This document shows positions 17,001 to 23,690 of a stretch of 54,705 bases of DNA, in pieces; within the stretch, counting starts at the first letter, position 1; every line of letters starts with the position of its first letter. The DNA is from Sphingomonadaceae bacterium 3R27E2-A (GTDB taxonomy: Bacteria > Pseudomonadota > Alphaproteobacteria > Sphingomonadales > Sphingomonadaceae). The DNA lies in the NCBI GenBank assembly GCA_005503165.1, contig SCNT01000032.1, forward strand, positions 1 through 54,705. The letters are read 5' to 3'. The notes beneath the pieces are model-generated. The model saw nothing but the letters and a program-made list of their open reading frames with translations, made no database searches and was not told the origin of the DNA. Both the position numbers and the translations under genes were made by a program.

Positions 17001-18301
17001 ACGCCGCGATGGACGCGCTCAACAGCCTCAACGTCGGGCTCGACCTCGCCGGAGACAATGTCGCCGACGACGATTCTGCATTCGTGCTGAGCGACCAATT
17101 GACCTTTCTCGCGCAGCTCGACCAGAAAACCCGATCGACGCAATTCGGGACGCGCGACCGCCCGTCCTTCGCGCCCGGCATCTGGGCGCAGTTCATCGAT
17201 GGGCGGCTGGGGCTGGGGGGCGCCTATCTGGCGGCGCTCGACGGCTTCGTGCCGCAAGCTGCGGCGCCGCCCGATCCCGTGGCCGGCGAGGACAGCTTTG
17301 GCCCGGCGGTCAATAATCCGCTGGACAGCATGGGGATCGTTTCCCCCGCCGAAATCGAAAACGCGTCGTTTGCGAACGGCGTCGCCGCCGCGGCGAGCGC
17401 CATCGTCTGGACGAACGGTGTCGCCGAAAGGGCGGGGCTCGCGGCGACCGCGCGCCCCCGGCTCATCGAGCAGGCGGCCGCGCTTCTCGCGATCGGACAA
17501 GGGCACGTCGGCCAGTTCTTTTACGGCGCCGACATCGAAGCACTGCGGACGATGGCGCAGGCCCTTTGCGAGCCGGATGCCGGCACCGATTGCGGAGGGT
17601 TGCAACAGGCCCTGGCCGAGATCGAAGCCGGGGCGGCGGCCGAAATGGCAAAGGCCGCACCGGTGGCGGCGGCTCCGCAGTTCGTCTGGACGCGGCCGGG
17701 CGATTCGATTGCGCTTGGCGGCATGGACCTGACGGCTTGCATGGTGTCGCTGACGCTCGACATCGCGCGCGATGCCGGGCTCGCCGTCGCGAGCCGGGCG
17801 CCGGTCTCGCCGCTCGCGAGCGGCGCCATGGCGTCGGCCGAGGGCGCCGCGGAGAATGCAGCCGACGCGTTGGAAGCCGCCGCCTATGGCGAGCAGCTTT
17901 ACGGCGACACTTGCGCGGCGCGGACCGGCCGATACGGCCATGCCCGCCGCGTCGGCGACCATTATTGGCTCTTCGCCAACGAAGCGGCCGCCGCGACGTT
18001 CGACAGCGCGCCCGCGACCTATATCCCCGCCCTTGGCGGCTACGATCTCGCCGCGCTGTTCGAGGAGAAACCGCGGCTCGTTCCGGTCCCGGCGAATTTC
18101 GCGGCCTTTCGCCACAACGACCGGCTCTATCTCTTCGCCGAGCATGGCCTGTCGTGGCGCAAACTGACCGACGCGGCGATGGCCTGGGCCGACCAGGCCT
18201 TCGCGACGCTGCAGAGCGGCGGCAGCGTCGCCGCCTATCCGGGCGAAAGCCCGATCCTGCCCAAGGACCCCTTCGGCAGCACGAGCATGGGCAGCTTCTA
18301 G
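14006..18301 (+). CDS. STAND NTPase with membrane helix, coiled coil and YHS-like C-terminus
   Basis: A 1431-aa protein. Residues 15-480 are an nSTAND1-type NTPase: Walker A LGPSGSGKSS (Lys60), Walker B LLLLVDQFEELF (Asp162, Glu165/166), sensor-like MRSEFL, the LPLMQHVLNWLW motif (305-316) and the winged-helix ISHEAIIRQWDSLRGWI (442-458). After RRRR a single membrane helix spans about 532-554. A charged coiled coil covers 557-650, a helical TPR-like region about 700-850, then a long unassigned region (860-1300). Residues about 1305-1402 look like a YHS domain (HYWLFANE, APATYIPALGGYD, DRLYLFAEHGLSWRK), with Asp in place of the usual Cys of GGYC. By the positive-inside rule the NTPase is cytosolic and the C-terminus periplasmic. 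With the TIR protein it probably forms a sensor-switch-effector pair. The C-terminal call is the weakest part. Confidence 0.83.
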   Translation: MASDALHWHDANLPPYPGLRSFKRYESLLFFGRDRCIDSMADTLQEQRFLAVLGPSGSGKSSLVRSGLFAYLEAGLARKAGARWTFLDIQHPRCRPYRALARVTLIEERLRGDPAGNSPPPEPGEAELDLRQAELRRDPMALLRWWTAAPRHPQENLLLLVDQFEELFGFGTSAERDEVESFIDLLLHTASSSDTPVYVVLTMRSEFLGGCSLFPGFAERINRGLSLTPRMTRAECELAITGPAFGREDFALDPLLVNALLNDMNSLAKFDPEGQGDGAAGDGAGDAMSLDARQADLIARRADQLPLMQHVLNWLWGRAVARAAADGSTGPLLLTLDDYLAVGGLRGALSLHANGVLDGEPERARVAERLFRAIIDQSGANAGGSAESSAVRRPRRLGDIAAEAGESIAAVQAVAELYRADGLSILTPDPGEPLTEETEIDISHEAIIRQWDSLRGWIRTEADAGRGWQDLLRVQREEGRRGTLTGVDLVDRREWWRRHAPHAGWADRYGGGFPDAEAFLARSERQARRRRLTLLGGTAALVVAAVLSGGAVISAQQKLSDVQKQFGEAQSAFERKDARSLLLISQAEKDKAAAQREKARAEAQSKLAQQQLAKSKLQIAAAEAASKRARSDMAAALAASEESKRTVQDNADRLALIFSPGMNQELISYYNRGDFDPQSNDGQFVEVFLPILSGASPTMTVQPRLTREELAGQRAYHEYDLAGVKDAQRRLAGFADTGDTKAQAATAAARQLMIARQYEIEGNESGAIEAYRGSVAPLQQADNRLPPETLGAVYARLALAELQATGDAGAPPPAAQLRAAAQRKGLPAPFANQWADRCLQALEAGAKRKQLAMGANGENEMVKRIASGKIDPADIDLFSTAPSDPELAGSIGGVCEAVKLATGGGDERSERRWTEVADRMRRFTSDKGPNASIWRAQFYRLLRRFGPPAPAGRSALPTTEGGFDLVANRPDLRTDGLALHDDGRSPPGADYLFGEPRSYAAMDALNSLNVGLDLAGDNVADDDSAFVLSDQLTFLAQLDQKTRSTQFGTRDRPSFAPGIWAQFIDGRLGLGGAYLAALDGFVPQAAAPPDPVAGEDSFGPAVNNPLDSMGIVSPAEIENASFANGVAAAASAIVWTNGVAERAGLAATARPRLIEQAAALLAIGQGHVGQFFYGADIEALRTMAQALCEPDAGTDCGGLQQALAEIEAGAAAEMAKAAPVAAAPQFVWTRPGDSIALGGMDLTACMVSLTLDIARDAGLAVASRAPVSPLASGAMASAEGAAENAADALEAAAYGEQLYGDTCAARTGRYGHARRVGDHYWLFANEAAAATFDSAPATYIPALGGYDLAALFEEKPRLVPVPANFAAFRHNDRLYLFAEHGLSWRKLTDAAMAWADQAFATLQSGGSVAAYPGESPILPKDPFGSTSMGSF

Positions 18302-18402
18302 GCTCCGCCGCTTACGCGCCGGGGGATTCGCGGACGCAAGACGCGCGCAATTGCGCCGCCGTGCGGCCGAAGCCGAATATACCGGTGTTCGATGAATATT
18401 AA

Positions 18403-18476
18403 TGGAGGCCCGAGCCGGAATCGAACCGGCGTATACGGATTTGCAGTCCGCTGCGTCACCACTCCGCCATCGGGCC
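18403..18476 (-). tRNA. tRNA-Cys (GCA)
   Basis: On the minus strand a 74-nt tRNA: acceptor GGCCCGA pairs with TCGGGCC, followed by T and encoded CCA. The anticodon loop CTGCAAA gives anticodon GCA for Cys, and the T arm is CCGGTTCGATTCCGG. Its 3' end faces the STAND gene, whose stop lies 101 nt away. Confidence 0.95.
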
Positions 18477-18615
18477 TCATGCCGAACGGCCGGTCCTGTC
18501 GGACGGCCCGGGTGGGCCTGCGCTAGTGATGGCCTTTGCCACCCTTGTCAAGGATTCGCCGATGCACCCTTGGCGGCGGTCGCCGGGACAGCTATGCGCA
18601 GGCCAGCGGACGCTC

Positions 18616-18643
18616 ATGCTGTATTAGCATTGCAATACAGCAT
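18616..18643. promoter_or_regulatory. Perfect 10-bp dyad before the pcm-tolC genes
   Basis: ATGCTGTATT (18616-18625) and its exact inverse AATACAGCAT (18634-18643) around an 8-bp spacer, 55 nt before the methyltransferase start. It is AT-rich for this genome and looks like a repressor operator rather than a terminator, since no gene ends upstream on the plus strand within 300 nt. Confidence 0.55.
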
Positions 18644-18698
18644 CGCTTGGGCTAGAGCGGGCTGCAATGAGGGTCATTCCAGGAATCGGACAGCGCTG

Positions 18699-19361
18699 AT
18701 GGCGACGAGATTGAACGAGGTAAGTGCCGCGGAGATGCGGGCTGCGATGATCGACAGCCAGCTTCGCACCAACGACGTGATCGACCCCGCGGTCGTCGGC
18801 GCGATGGGCGCGGTCGCGCGCGAGGCGCATGTGCCGCCCGCGCTGGCGAGCGTCGCCTACATGGACCGCGCGATCCCGCTCGGCGGCGGCCGCGCGCTGA
18901 ACCCGCCGCTCGTTACCGGGCGCATGCTCGTCGCCGCGATGATACGCCCCGGCCTGCGCGTGCTGCTCGTCGGCGCGGCGACCGGCTACACCGCCGCGTG
19001 CCTCGCGCTGCTCGGCGCCGAAGTCGAGGCGCTCGAGGAAGAAACCGGCCTCATCGAAATGGCGAAGCTTGCCGTGACCAACCCTGCGATTCGCTGGAGC
19101 CAGGGCCCGCTCGCCGCCGGCACCCCCGACAAGCGCCTGTTCGACCGGATCATCGTCGAGGGCGCGATCGAGGCGCTGCCCGCGGCGCTCGCCGACCAGC
19201 TGGTCGAGGGCGGCCGGATCGTCGCGGCGCTCCGCGACGGCAGCGTCAGCCGCCTCGTCCAGGGCGTCAAGGCCGGCGGAACGATCGCGCTCCGTCCCTT
19301 CGCCGACATGGACGTCGCACCACTGCCGGGTTTTGCGGCCCCCAGGGGTTTTCAATTCTAG
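18699..19361 (+). CDS. pcm: Protein-L-isoaspartate O-methyltransferase family
   Basis: A 220-aa SAM-dependent methyltransferase of the PIMT family, which repairs isoaspartyl residues in aged proteins. The N-terminal signature MIDSQLRTNDVIDPAVVGAMGAVAREAHVP (about 15-45) is followed by SAM motif I VLLVGAATGYTAACLALLGAEVEAL (about 89-113) and FDRIIVEGAIEALP (motif II). Motif I has GAATG where E. coli Pcm-type enzymes have G-(T/S)-G-S-G. ATG 18699 has no strong ribosome site, but it places the signature at the usual distance. It lies 30 nt before tolC, a pairing common in sphingomonads, so it probably shares its promoter. Substrate specificity is assumed. Confidence 0.85.
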   Translation: MATRLNEVSAAEMRAAMIDSQLRTNDVIDPAVVGAMGAVAREAHVPPALASVAYMDRAIPLGGGRALNPPLVTGRMLVAAMIRPGLRVLLVGAATGYTAACLALLGAEVEALEEETGLIEMAKLAVTNPAIRWSQGPLAAGTPDKRLFDRIIVEGAIEALPAALADQLVEGGRIVAALRDGSVSRLVQGVKAGGTIALRPFADMDVAPLPGFAAPRGFQF

Positions 19362-19391
19362 ACGCACCCTCCCCTCGCTTCAGGCTGACCC

Positions 19392-20876
19392 ATGACGATG
19401 CTCGATCCCCAAAAGAAACAGCCCCGCGCCCGCTGGCTCGCAGGTCTTGCGCTGGGCGCGCTGATGCTGCCGTCGGCGGTGCATGCCGAAACGCTGCAGG
19501 GGGCGCTCGCCAAGGCCTATGAGAACAACCCGACGCTGACCGCGGCGCGCGCGGGGCAGCGCGCGAACGACGAGAATGTGCCGATCCGCAAGGCCGACGG
19601 CCTGCCCTCGCTGGGCGCCGGCGCGGACTATCAGGAAAATCTGGTCCTCCCCGGCAACGCCTTTTTCTCGCCCAAGCGCTTCCTCAGCGTCGGCGGCCAG
19701 CTGACCGTCCCCATCTATCAGGGCGGTGCAGTGAAGAATGCGGTCAAGGCCGCCAAATATCGGGTCGAGGCCGGCCAGGCCGACCTGCGCGCGACCGAGG
19801 CGAGCATTTTTTCGCAGACCGTCGGCGCCTATATGGACGTGATCCGCGACCAGGCGATCGTCCAATTGAACCAGAAGAATGTCTCGGTCCTGCGCACAAA
19901 CTTGCAGGCGACGAGCGACCGCTTCGAGATCGGCGACCTGACGCGCACCGACGTCGCGCAGTCGCAGGCGCGGCTCGCGCTCGCCGAGGGCGATTTGCGC
20001 ACTGCCGAATCGAACCTGATCGCCAGCCGCGAGGCCTATATCCGCCTCGTCGGCGACGCGCCCGTCGACCTCGAACAGCCGCCGGCGCTGCCCAATTTGC
20101 CGGCAACCGCCGAGGAAGCCGTCGCGATCGCGCTGAACAACAATCCCGACATCGAGGCCGCGAACCAGTTGGTCAACGCCAGCCGCGCCGACATCGGCGT
20201 CGCGCGCGCCGGGCGCCTGCCCAAGCTGTCGGCCGTCGGCGGCGCCGGCTACAACAACAATCTCAATTCGATCGCCGCGGGCTCGGCGGCGGGCGACAAT
20301 ACGACGACCAGCGCGCAAACCGGCCTGTCGCTGACCATCCCGCTGTTCCAGGGCGGGCGCCCCGCGGCGCAGGTGCGCCAGGCCCAGTCGCGGAGCAGCC
20401 AGGCGATCGAAAATTATGTCGAGACCGAACGCGGCGTGATCGCGCAGACGCGCGGCGCCTATGCCGCGTGGCAGGCGAACGAACAGATCATCGCCGCGAC
20501 CGAGCAGGCGGTCAGCGCCAACGCGCTCTCGCTCGAGGGCGTTCGCGCCGAGAACAGCGTCGGCACCCGGTCGATCCTCGACATCCTGAACGCCGAGCAG
20601 GAATATCTGAACACCCAGGTCCAGCTCGTCTCGGCGCGGCGCAACAGCTATGTGGCGGCCTTCTCGGTGCTCGCCGCAATGGGCAAGGCCGAGGCGCGCG
20701 ACCTGGGGATCGAGGGCGGCGCGCTCTACGATCCCGACGTCAATTACCGGCGCGTGAAGGGCAAGATCTTCGACTGGGACGACGATCCGAAGCCCCAGCA
20801 GGTCGCGACCGACACACGCGCCGTGCCCGCCGCCGACGCCCGCGTTCCCGCCGGCGATCCGCTGAACCCGCAATAA
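19392..20876 (+). CDS. tolC: TolC-family outer-membrane efflux protein
   Basis: A 494-aa outer-membrane channel with signal peptide (residues 1-33, ending AVHA) and two repeats of the OEP coiled-coil/beta-barrel unit. Family marks are ETLQGALAKAYENNPTLTAARAGQRANDENVPIRKADGLPSLGAGADY in the first repeat, and FEIGDLTRTDVAQSQARLALAEGDLRTAESNL. The second repeat shows NNPDIEAANQLVNASRADIGVARAGRLPKLS and GTRSILDILNAEQEYLNTQVQLVSARRNSYVAAFSVLAAMG. It serves as exit duct for type I secretion and RND pumps. No pump genes lie in the window, so it is probably a shared housekeeping TolC. It follows the pcm-like gene by 30 nt. Confidence 0.93.
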   Translation: MTMLDPQKKQPRARWLAGLALGALMLPSAVHAETLQGALAKAYENNPTLTAARAGQRANDENVPIRKADGLPSLGAGADYQENLVLPGNAFFSPKRFLSVGGQLTVPIYQGGAVKNAVKAAKYRVEAGQADLRATEASIFSQTVGAYMDVIRDQAIVQLNQKNVSVLRTNLQATSDRFEIGDLTRTDVAQSQARLALAEGDLRTAESNLIASREAYIRLVGDAPVDLEQPPALPNLPATAEEAVAIALNNNPDIEAANQLVNASRADIGVARAGRLPKLSAVGGAGYNNNLNSIAAGSAAGDNTTTSAQTGLSLTIPLFQGGRPAAQVRQAQSRSSQAIENYVETERGVIAQTRGAYAAWQANEQIIAATEQAVSANALSLEGVRAENSVGTRSILDILNAEQEYLNTQVQLVSARRNSYVAAFSVLAAMGKAEARDLGIEGGALYDPDVNYRRVKGKIFDWDDDPKPQQVATDTRAVPAADARVPAGDPLNPQ

Positions 20877-20883
20877 GAACTTG

Positions 20884-20919
20884 TTAACCATCGCCCGGTA
20901 CCGGTAAGGAGATGGTTAA
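20884..20919. promoter_or_regulatory. Inverted TTAACCATC pair before popZ (CtrA-like half-sites)
   Basis: TTAACCATC (20884-20892) and GATGGTTAA (20911-20919) form a perfect 9-bp dyad around an 18-bp spacer that itself contains CCGGTACCGG. TTAACCAT matches the half-site of the cell-cycle regulator CtrA of alphaproteobacteria. It lies 35 nt before the popZ ATG. Confidence 0.55.
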
Positions 20920-20954
20920 TCGTCCGCTGTCCGGATGATTCCGCAGGGGGCCAT

Positions 20955-21383
20955 ATGGGCGACATGTCGCGAGAACCGTCGATGGAAGACATTTTGTCGT
21001 CGATCCGGCGCGTCATCGCGCGCGACGAAGCCCCCGGCGCGCGCGACTTGCGCGAGGCGGCGCGCGAGGATGTCCTCGAACTGAACGACGCCGAGGACGA
21101 TTATCACTCGGATGCCCCACCCGGAGCGGACGCCGCCGAAGAACTCGTCTCGCCCGCCAGCGCCGATGCCGCGCGCCAGTCGCTCGAGGCGCTGACCGCC
21201 GCGGTCGCCCCCGCCGTCGCCGCCGCGGTTGCCGCGCCGGCGGCTGCCGGCCGCACGCTCGAGGATGTAGTGACCGACGCGCTCCGCCCGATGCTCAAGG
21301 AATGGCTCGACGCCAATTTGCCGACGATGGTCGAGGCGATGGTGGCGAAGGAAATCAGCCGGATTACCGGGCGGCGTCTCTAA
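20955..21383 (+). CDS. popZ: PopZ-family polar organising protein (DUF2497)
   Basis: A 142-aa acidic protein with the two conserved PopZ ends. The N-terminal helix EPSMEDILSSIRRVIAR (7-23) binds partners. The C-terminal oligomerisation part reads LEDVVTDALRPMLKEWLDANLPTMVEAMVAKEISRITGRR (102-141). Between them lies an acidic and Ala/Pro-rich disordered linker (about 24-100). PopZ forms the polar matrix that anchors ParB-origin complexes. It is shorter than Caulobacter PopZ (about 177 aa). CtrA-like half-sites upstream fit cell-cycle control. A repeat copy begins 3 nt after the stop. In many relatives valS follows popZ; here it does not. Confidence 0.88.
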   Translation: MGDMSREPSMEDILSSIRRVIARDEAPGARDLREAAREDVLELNDAEDDYHSDAPPGADAAEELVSPASADAARQSLEALTAAVAPAVAAAVAAPAAAGRTLEDVVTDALRPMLKEWLDANLPTMVEAMVAKEISRITGRRL

Positions 21384-21385
21384 TA

Positions 21386-21519
21386 ATCCTCCCTGTCGCG
21401 AAGCGATGGGGAGGGGGACCGCTCGCGAAGCGAGTGGTGGAGGGGTGGCGACGGTAAAACCAAGGCCCTCCGTCAGCGCTTTGCGCTGCCAACTTCCCTT
21501 CGCTACGCGACGCGAAGAA
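21386..21519. repeat. Intergenic palindromic repeat, copy 5
   Basis: About 134 bp starting ATCCTCCCTGTCGCGAAGCGATGGGGAGG directly after popZ and ending at the stop of the convergent nudC gene. The 3' end is degenerate (TCCCTTCGCTACGCGACGCGAAGAAT rather than GGGAGGAT), so this copy seems older or damaged. Confidence 0.75.
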
Positions 21520-22392
21520 TCACGACCCCGCCCAATCCTCGAGCAGATGCCGCGCGATCGCCAGCGGCGGGGGCGCCATGAAGGGAGCGCCCATGTCGCC
21601 TGCCAGCGCGGCGCGGACATCGGCGCGGTCGACCCACATCGCCGCTTCGATCTCCGTCGTGTCGAGCGTCAGGGCCGGGTCGCCGGTCACCGCGCGCGCG
21701 CCGATCATCAGCGACGAGGGGAAGGGCCAGGGCTGGCTCGCCACATAGGTCACGTCGGCCACGCGGATCCCCGCCTCCTCGAACAATTCGCGCGCCACCG
21801 CTTCTTCGAGCGATTCGCCGGGCTCGACGAAGCCCGCGAGCGCCGAGAAGAAGCCCGGCGGAAAACCCGGCTGGCGACCGACGAGCACCCGATCCTCGCA
21901 TTCGGCGAGCATGATCACCACCGGGTCGACGCGCGGGAAATGTTCGGCGTTGCAGGCGCCGCACTTCCGCCCCCAGCCGCCGCGGAACAGGGTGCTCGGC
22001 TGGCCGCACACCGCGCAGAAGCGATGCCGCGCGTGCCAGTCGACCAGGCTGCGCGCGCCGCCGTAGAGCGCGGCCTCTTCGGTCGACAGTAAGGGCAGCA
22101 GCCGCATCACCGTGCGCGAGCGCGCATCGATCCGCTGGCTGGGCGCGGGTTCGCGCACGAAAAGCGGCACCCCCGCGTCGTCGATGCCGAGCAGCATCGG
22201 CGCGCGGTCGTCGGCGGGGTCGAAAGGTCCCCAGCGGAGCCCGCCGCCCTCGCCCGGCACGAAGTCGATGCCGTCGAGCATGAGGCACAGCGCGCGCGGG
22301 TCGGCGGCGGCCGCGGCAAAAGCCGCGGCGTCGGTGCGGACCTGGTCGGCGCGGTCGAGCCGCGATCCGGTGAACCCCAGGGGCCGCGGCAT
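21520..22392 (-). CDS. nudC: NAD(H) pyrophosphatase NudC
   Basis: A 290-aa Nudix hydrolase splitting NAD(H) into NMN(H) and AMP; NudC also removes NAD caps from RNA. A zinc ribbon FCAVCGQ...KCGAC joins the N-terminal domain (1-130) to the Nudix domain (about 155-280). The Nudix box is GFVEPGESLEEAVARELFEEAGI and the NudC hallmark SQPWPFPSS follows it. ATG 22392 overlaps the upstream hydrolase stop as TGATG, so it is translationally coupled. It is the last gene of the mutY-hydrolase-nudC operon. This is a confident family call. Confidence 0.93.
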   Translation of the reverse strand: MPRPLGFTGSRLDRADQVRTDAAAFAAAAADPRALCLMLDGIDFVPGEGGGLRWGPFDPADDRAPMLLGIDDAGVPLFVREPAPSQRIDARSRTVMRLLPLLSTEEAALYGGARSLVDWHARHRFCAVCGQPSTLFRGGWGRKCGACNAEHFPRVDPVVIMLAECEDRVLVGRQPGFPPGFFSALAGFVEPGESLEEAVARELFEEAGIRVADVTYVASQPWPFPSSLMIGARAVTGDPALTLDTTEIEAAMWVDRADVRAALAGDMGAPFMAPPPLAIARHLLEDWAGS

Positions 22393-23690
22393 CAGGCGGT
22401 CACGTCCTTCAGCACCGTCTCGCCGAACTTGGCCTGGAAGCTCACCGTCTCGGACGGCATGATCTGCGTATAACCGCCGACGCGGTAGCCGAGTTTCCTG
22501 TGCACGAAGCCGATCGTCCCCGCGGCGCCCGCCCAGCCGAACAGCCCCTCGCCGCCCGGCGAGGTCGGCAGCGACACGCGCCCGCCAGCGCCGAAGCCCT
22601 GCCCGTCGACGAAGGTCCCCTTGCGGTCGACGGCGTCGCTCAGCAGGTTCGACATCGCGAGCCGCGCGGTCTCGGCCTTCATGATCCTCTTGCCGCCGGA
22701 CTCGCCCCCTATCGCTCCTTCCCCCAGCAGCATCGCGAGGAAACGGTCGTAGTCGCGCGCGCTCGACACCAGCCCGCCGCCGCCGAAGGGATAGGGCGGC
22801 TTGTCGAGATAGATCGACGCACCCGCCGGGTCGAAGGGGATGAGCACGCCGTTGAAGGCCGCATAATTGCTCGTGAAGCTGCCCACGTCCTTCCTTTCGA
22901 CCATGAAGCCCGTGCGCGTCATGCCCAGGGGATCGAAGATGCGCGCTTGCAGGAAGGCGTCGAACGCCTGCCCCGACGCCACCTCGATCACTCGCCCCAT
23001 CAGGTCGAGGCCGATCGAATAGCTCCACTTGGTGCCCGGCTCATAGACGAGCGGCAAGGCCGCGAGCCGGTCGGCCATGACCGCCAGGCTTGGCGCCGGG
23101 GTGACCGGCGGCAACCCGGGGATCGGCAGCCGGCTCGCCTGCCCGCCGACGATGCCATTGTCGTCATAGGCTTTCTTGATCGGCCCCTTCTGGATGATGT
23201 TGTAGCCAAGCCCCGCGGTGTGCGTCAGCAGCTGGCGCACGGTGATCGGCCCCTTCGCGGGCCGCACGTCGGTGATCGAGCCGTCGGGCGTGTTCTGCAC
23301 CTTCATATTGGCGAAGGCCGGCAGGAAATCGGCGATCGGCTGGTCGAGCGCCATCTTGCCGTCCTCGATCAACAGCATCGCGCCGATGCCGGTGACCGGC
23401 TTGGTCATCGAATAGAGCCGCCACAGCGTATCGGGACCCACCGGCACCCCGTCGCTGATCGACTGGACACCCGCGCCGAAGAAGCTCGCTTCGGCCTGCC
23501 CCTTGCCGATCGCCGCGAGCGTGCCCGCCAGTTCCTTGCGCTCGACGAAGCCTTTGATGAAGGCGTTGGTCGCGGGATAGAGCCCGGCCCCGCCTTCCTT
23601 GAAGGCCCAGGCGGCATTGGGCAGCAGCAGCCCGGTTCCGCCCAGCGCCAGCCCGCCGAGCATCGCGCGGCGCGAAACCATCATGTTCAT
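22392..23690 (-). CDS. Beta-lactamase-family serine hydrolase, exported
   Basis: A 432-aa member of the class C beta-lactamase/esterase (EstB-like) family. The N-terminus MVSRRAMLGGLALGGTGLLLPNAAWA has twin arginines and an AWA cleavage site, so Tat export to the periplasm is likely. The S-x-x-K motif is YSMTKPVTG (Ser of SMTK as nucleophile), and the Y-x-S motif is WSYSIGLDLMG. It may be an esterase, transesterase or peptidase rather than an antibiotic resistance enzyme. ATG 23690 overlaps the mutY stop as ATGA, and its own stop overlaps nudC. The link to the two DNA/nucleotide enzymes in the operon is unclear. Confidence 0.88.
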   Translation of the reverse strand: MNMMVSRRAMLGGLALGGTGLLLPNAAWAFKEGGAGLYPATNAFIKGFVERKELAGTLAAIGKGQAEASFFGAGVQSISDGVPVGPDTLWRLYSMTKPVTGIGAMLLIEDGKMALDQPIADFLPAFANMKVQNTPDGSITDVRPAKGPITVRQLLTHTAGLGYNIIQKGPIKKAYDDNGIVGGQASRLPIPGLPPVTPAPSLAVMADRLAALPLVYEPGTKWSYSIGLDLMGRVIEVASGQAFDAFLQARIFDPLGMTRTGFMVERKDVGSFTSNYAAFNGVLIPFDPAGASIYLDKPPYPFGGGGLVSSARDYDRFLAMLLGEGAIGGESGGKRIMKAETARLAMSNLLSDAVDRKGTFVDGQGFGAGGRVSLPTSPGGEGLFGWAGAAGTIGFVHRKLGYRVGGYTQIMPSETVSFQAKFGETVLKDVTA

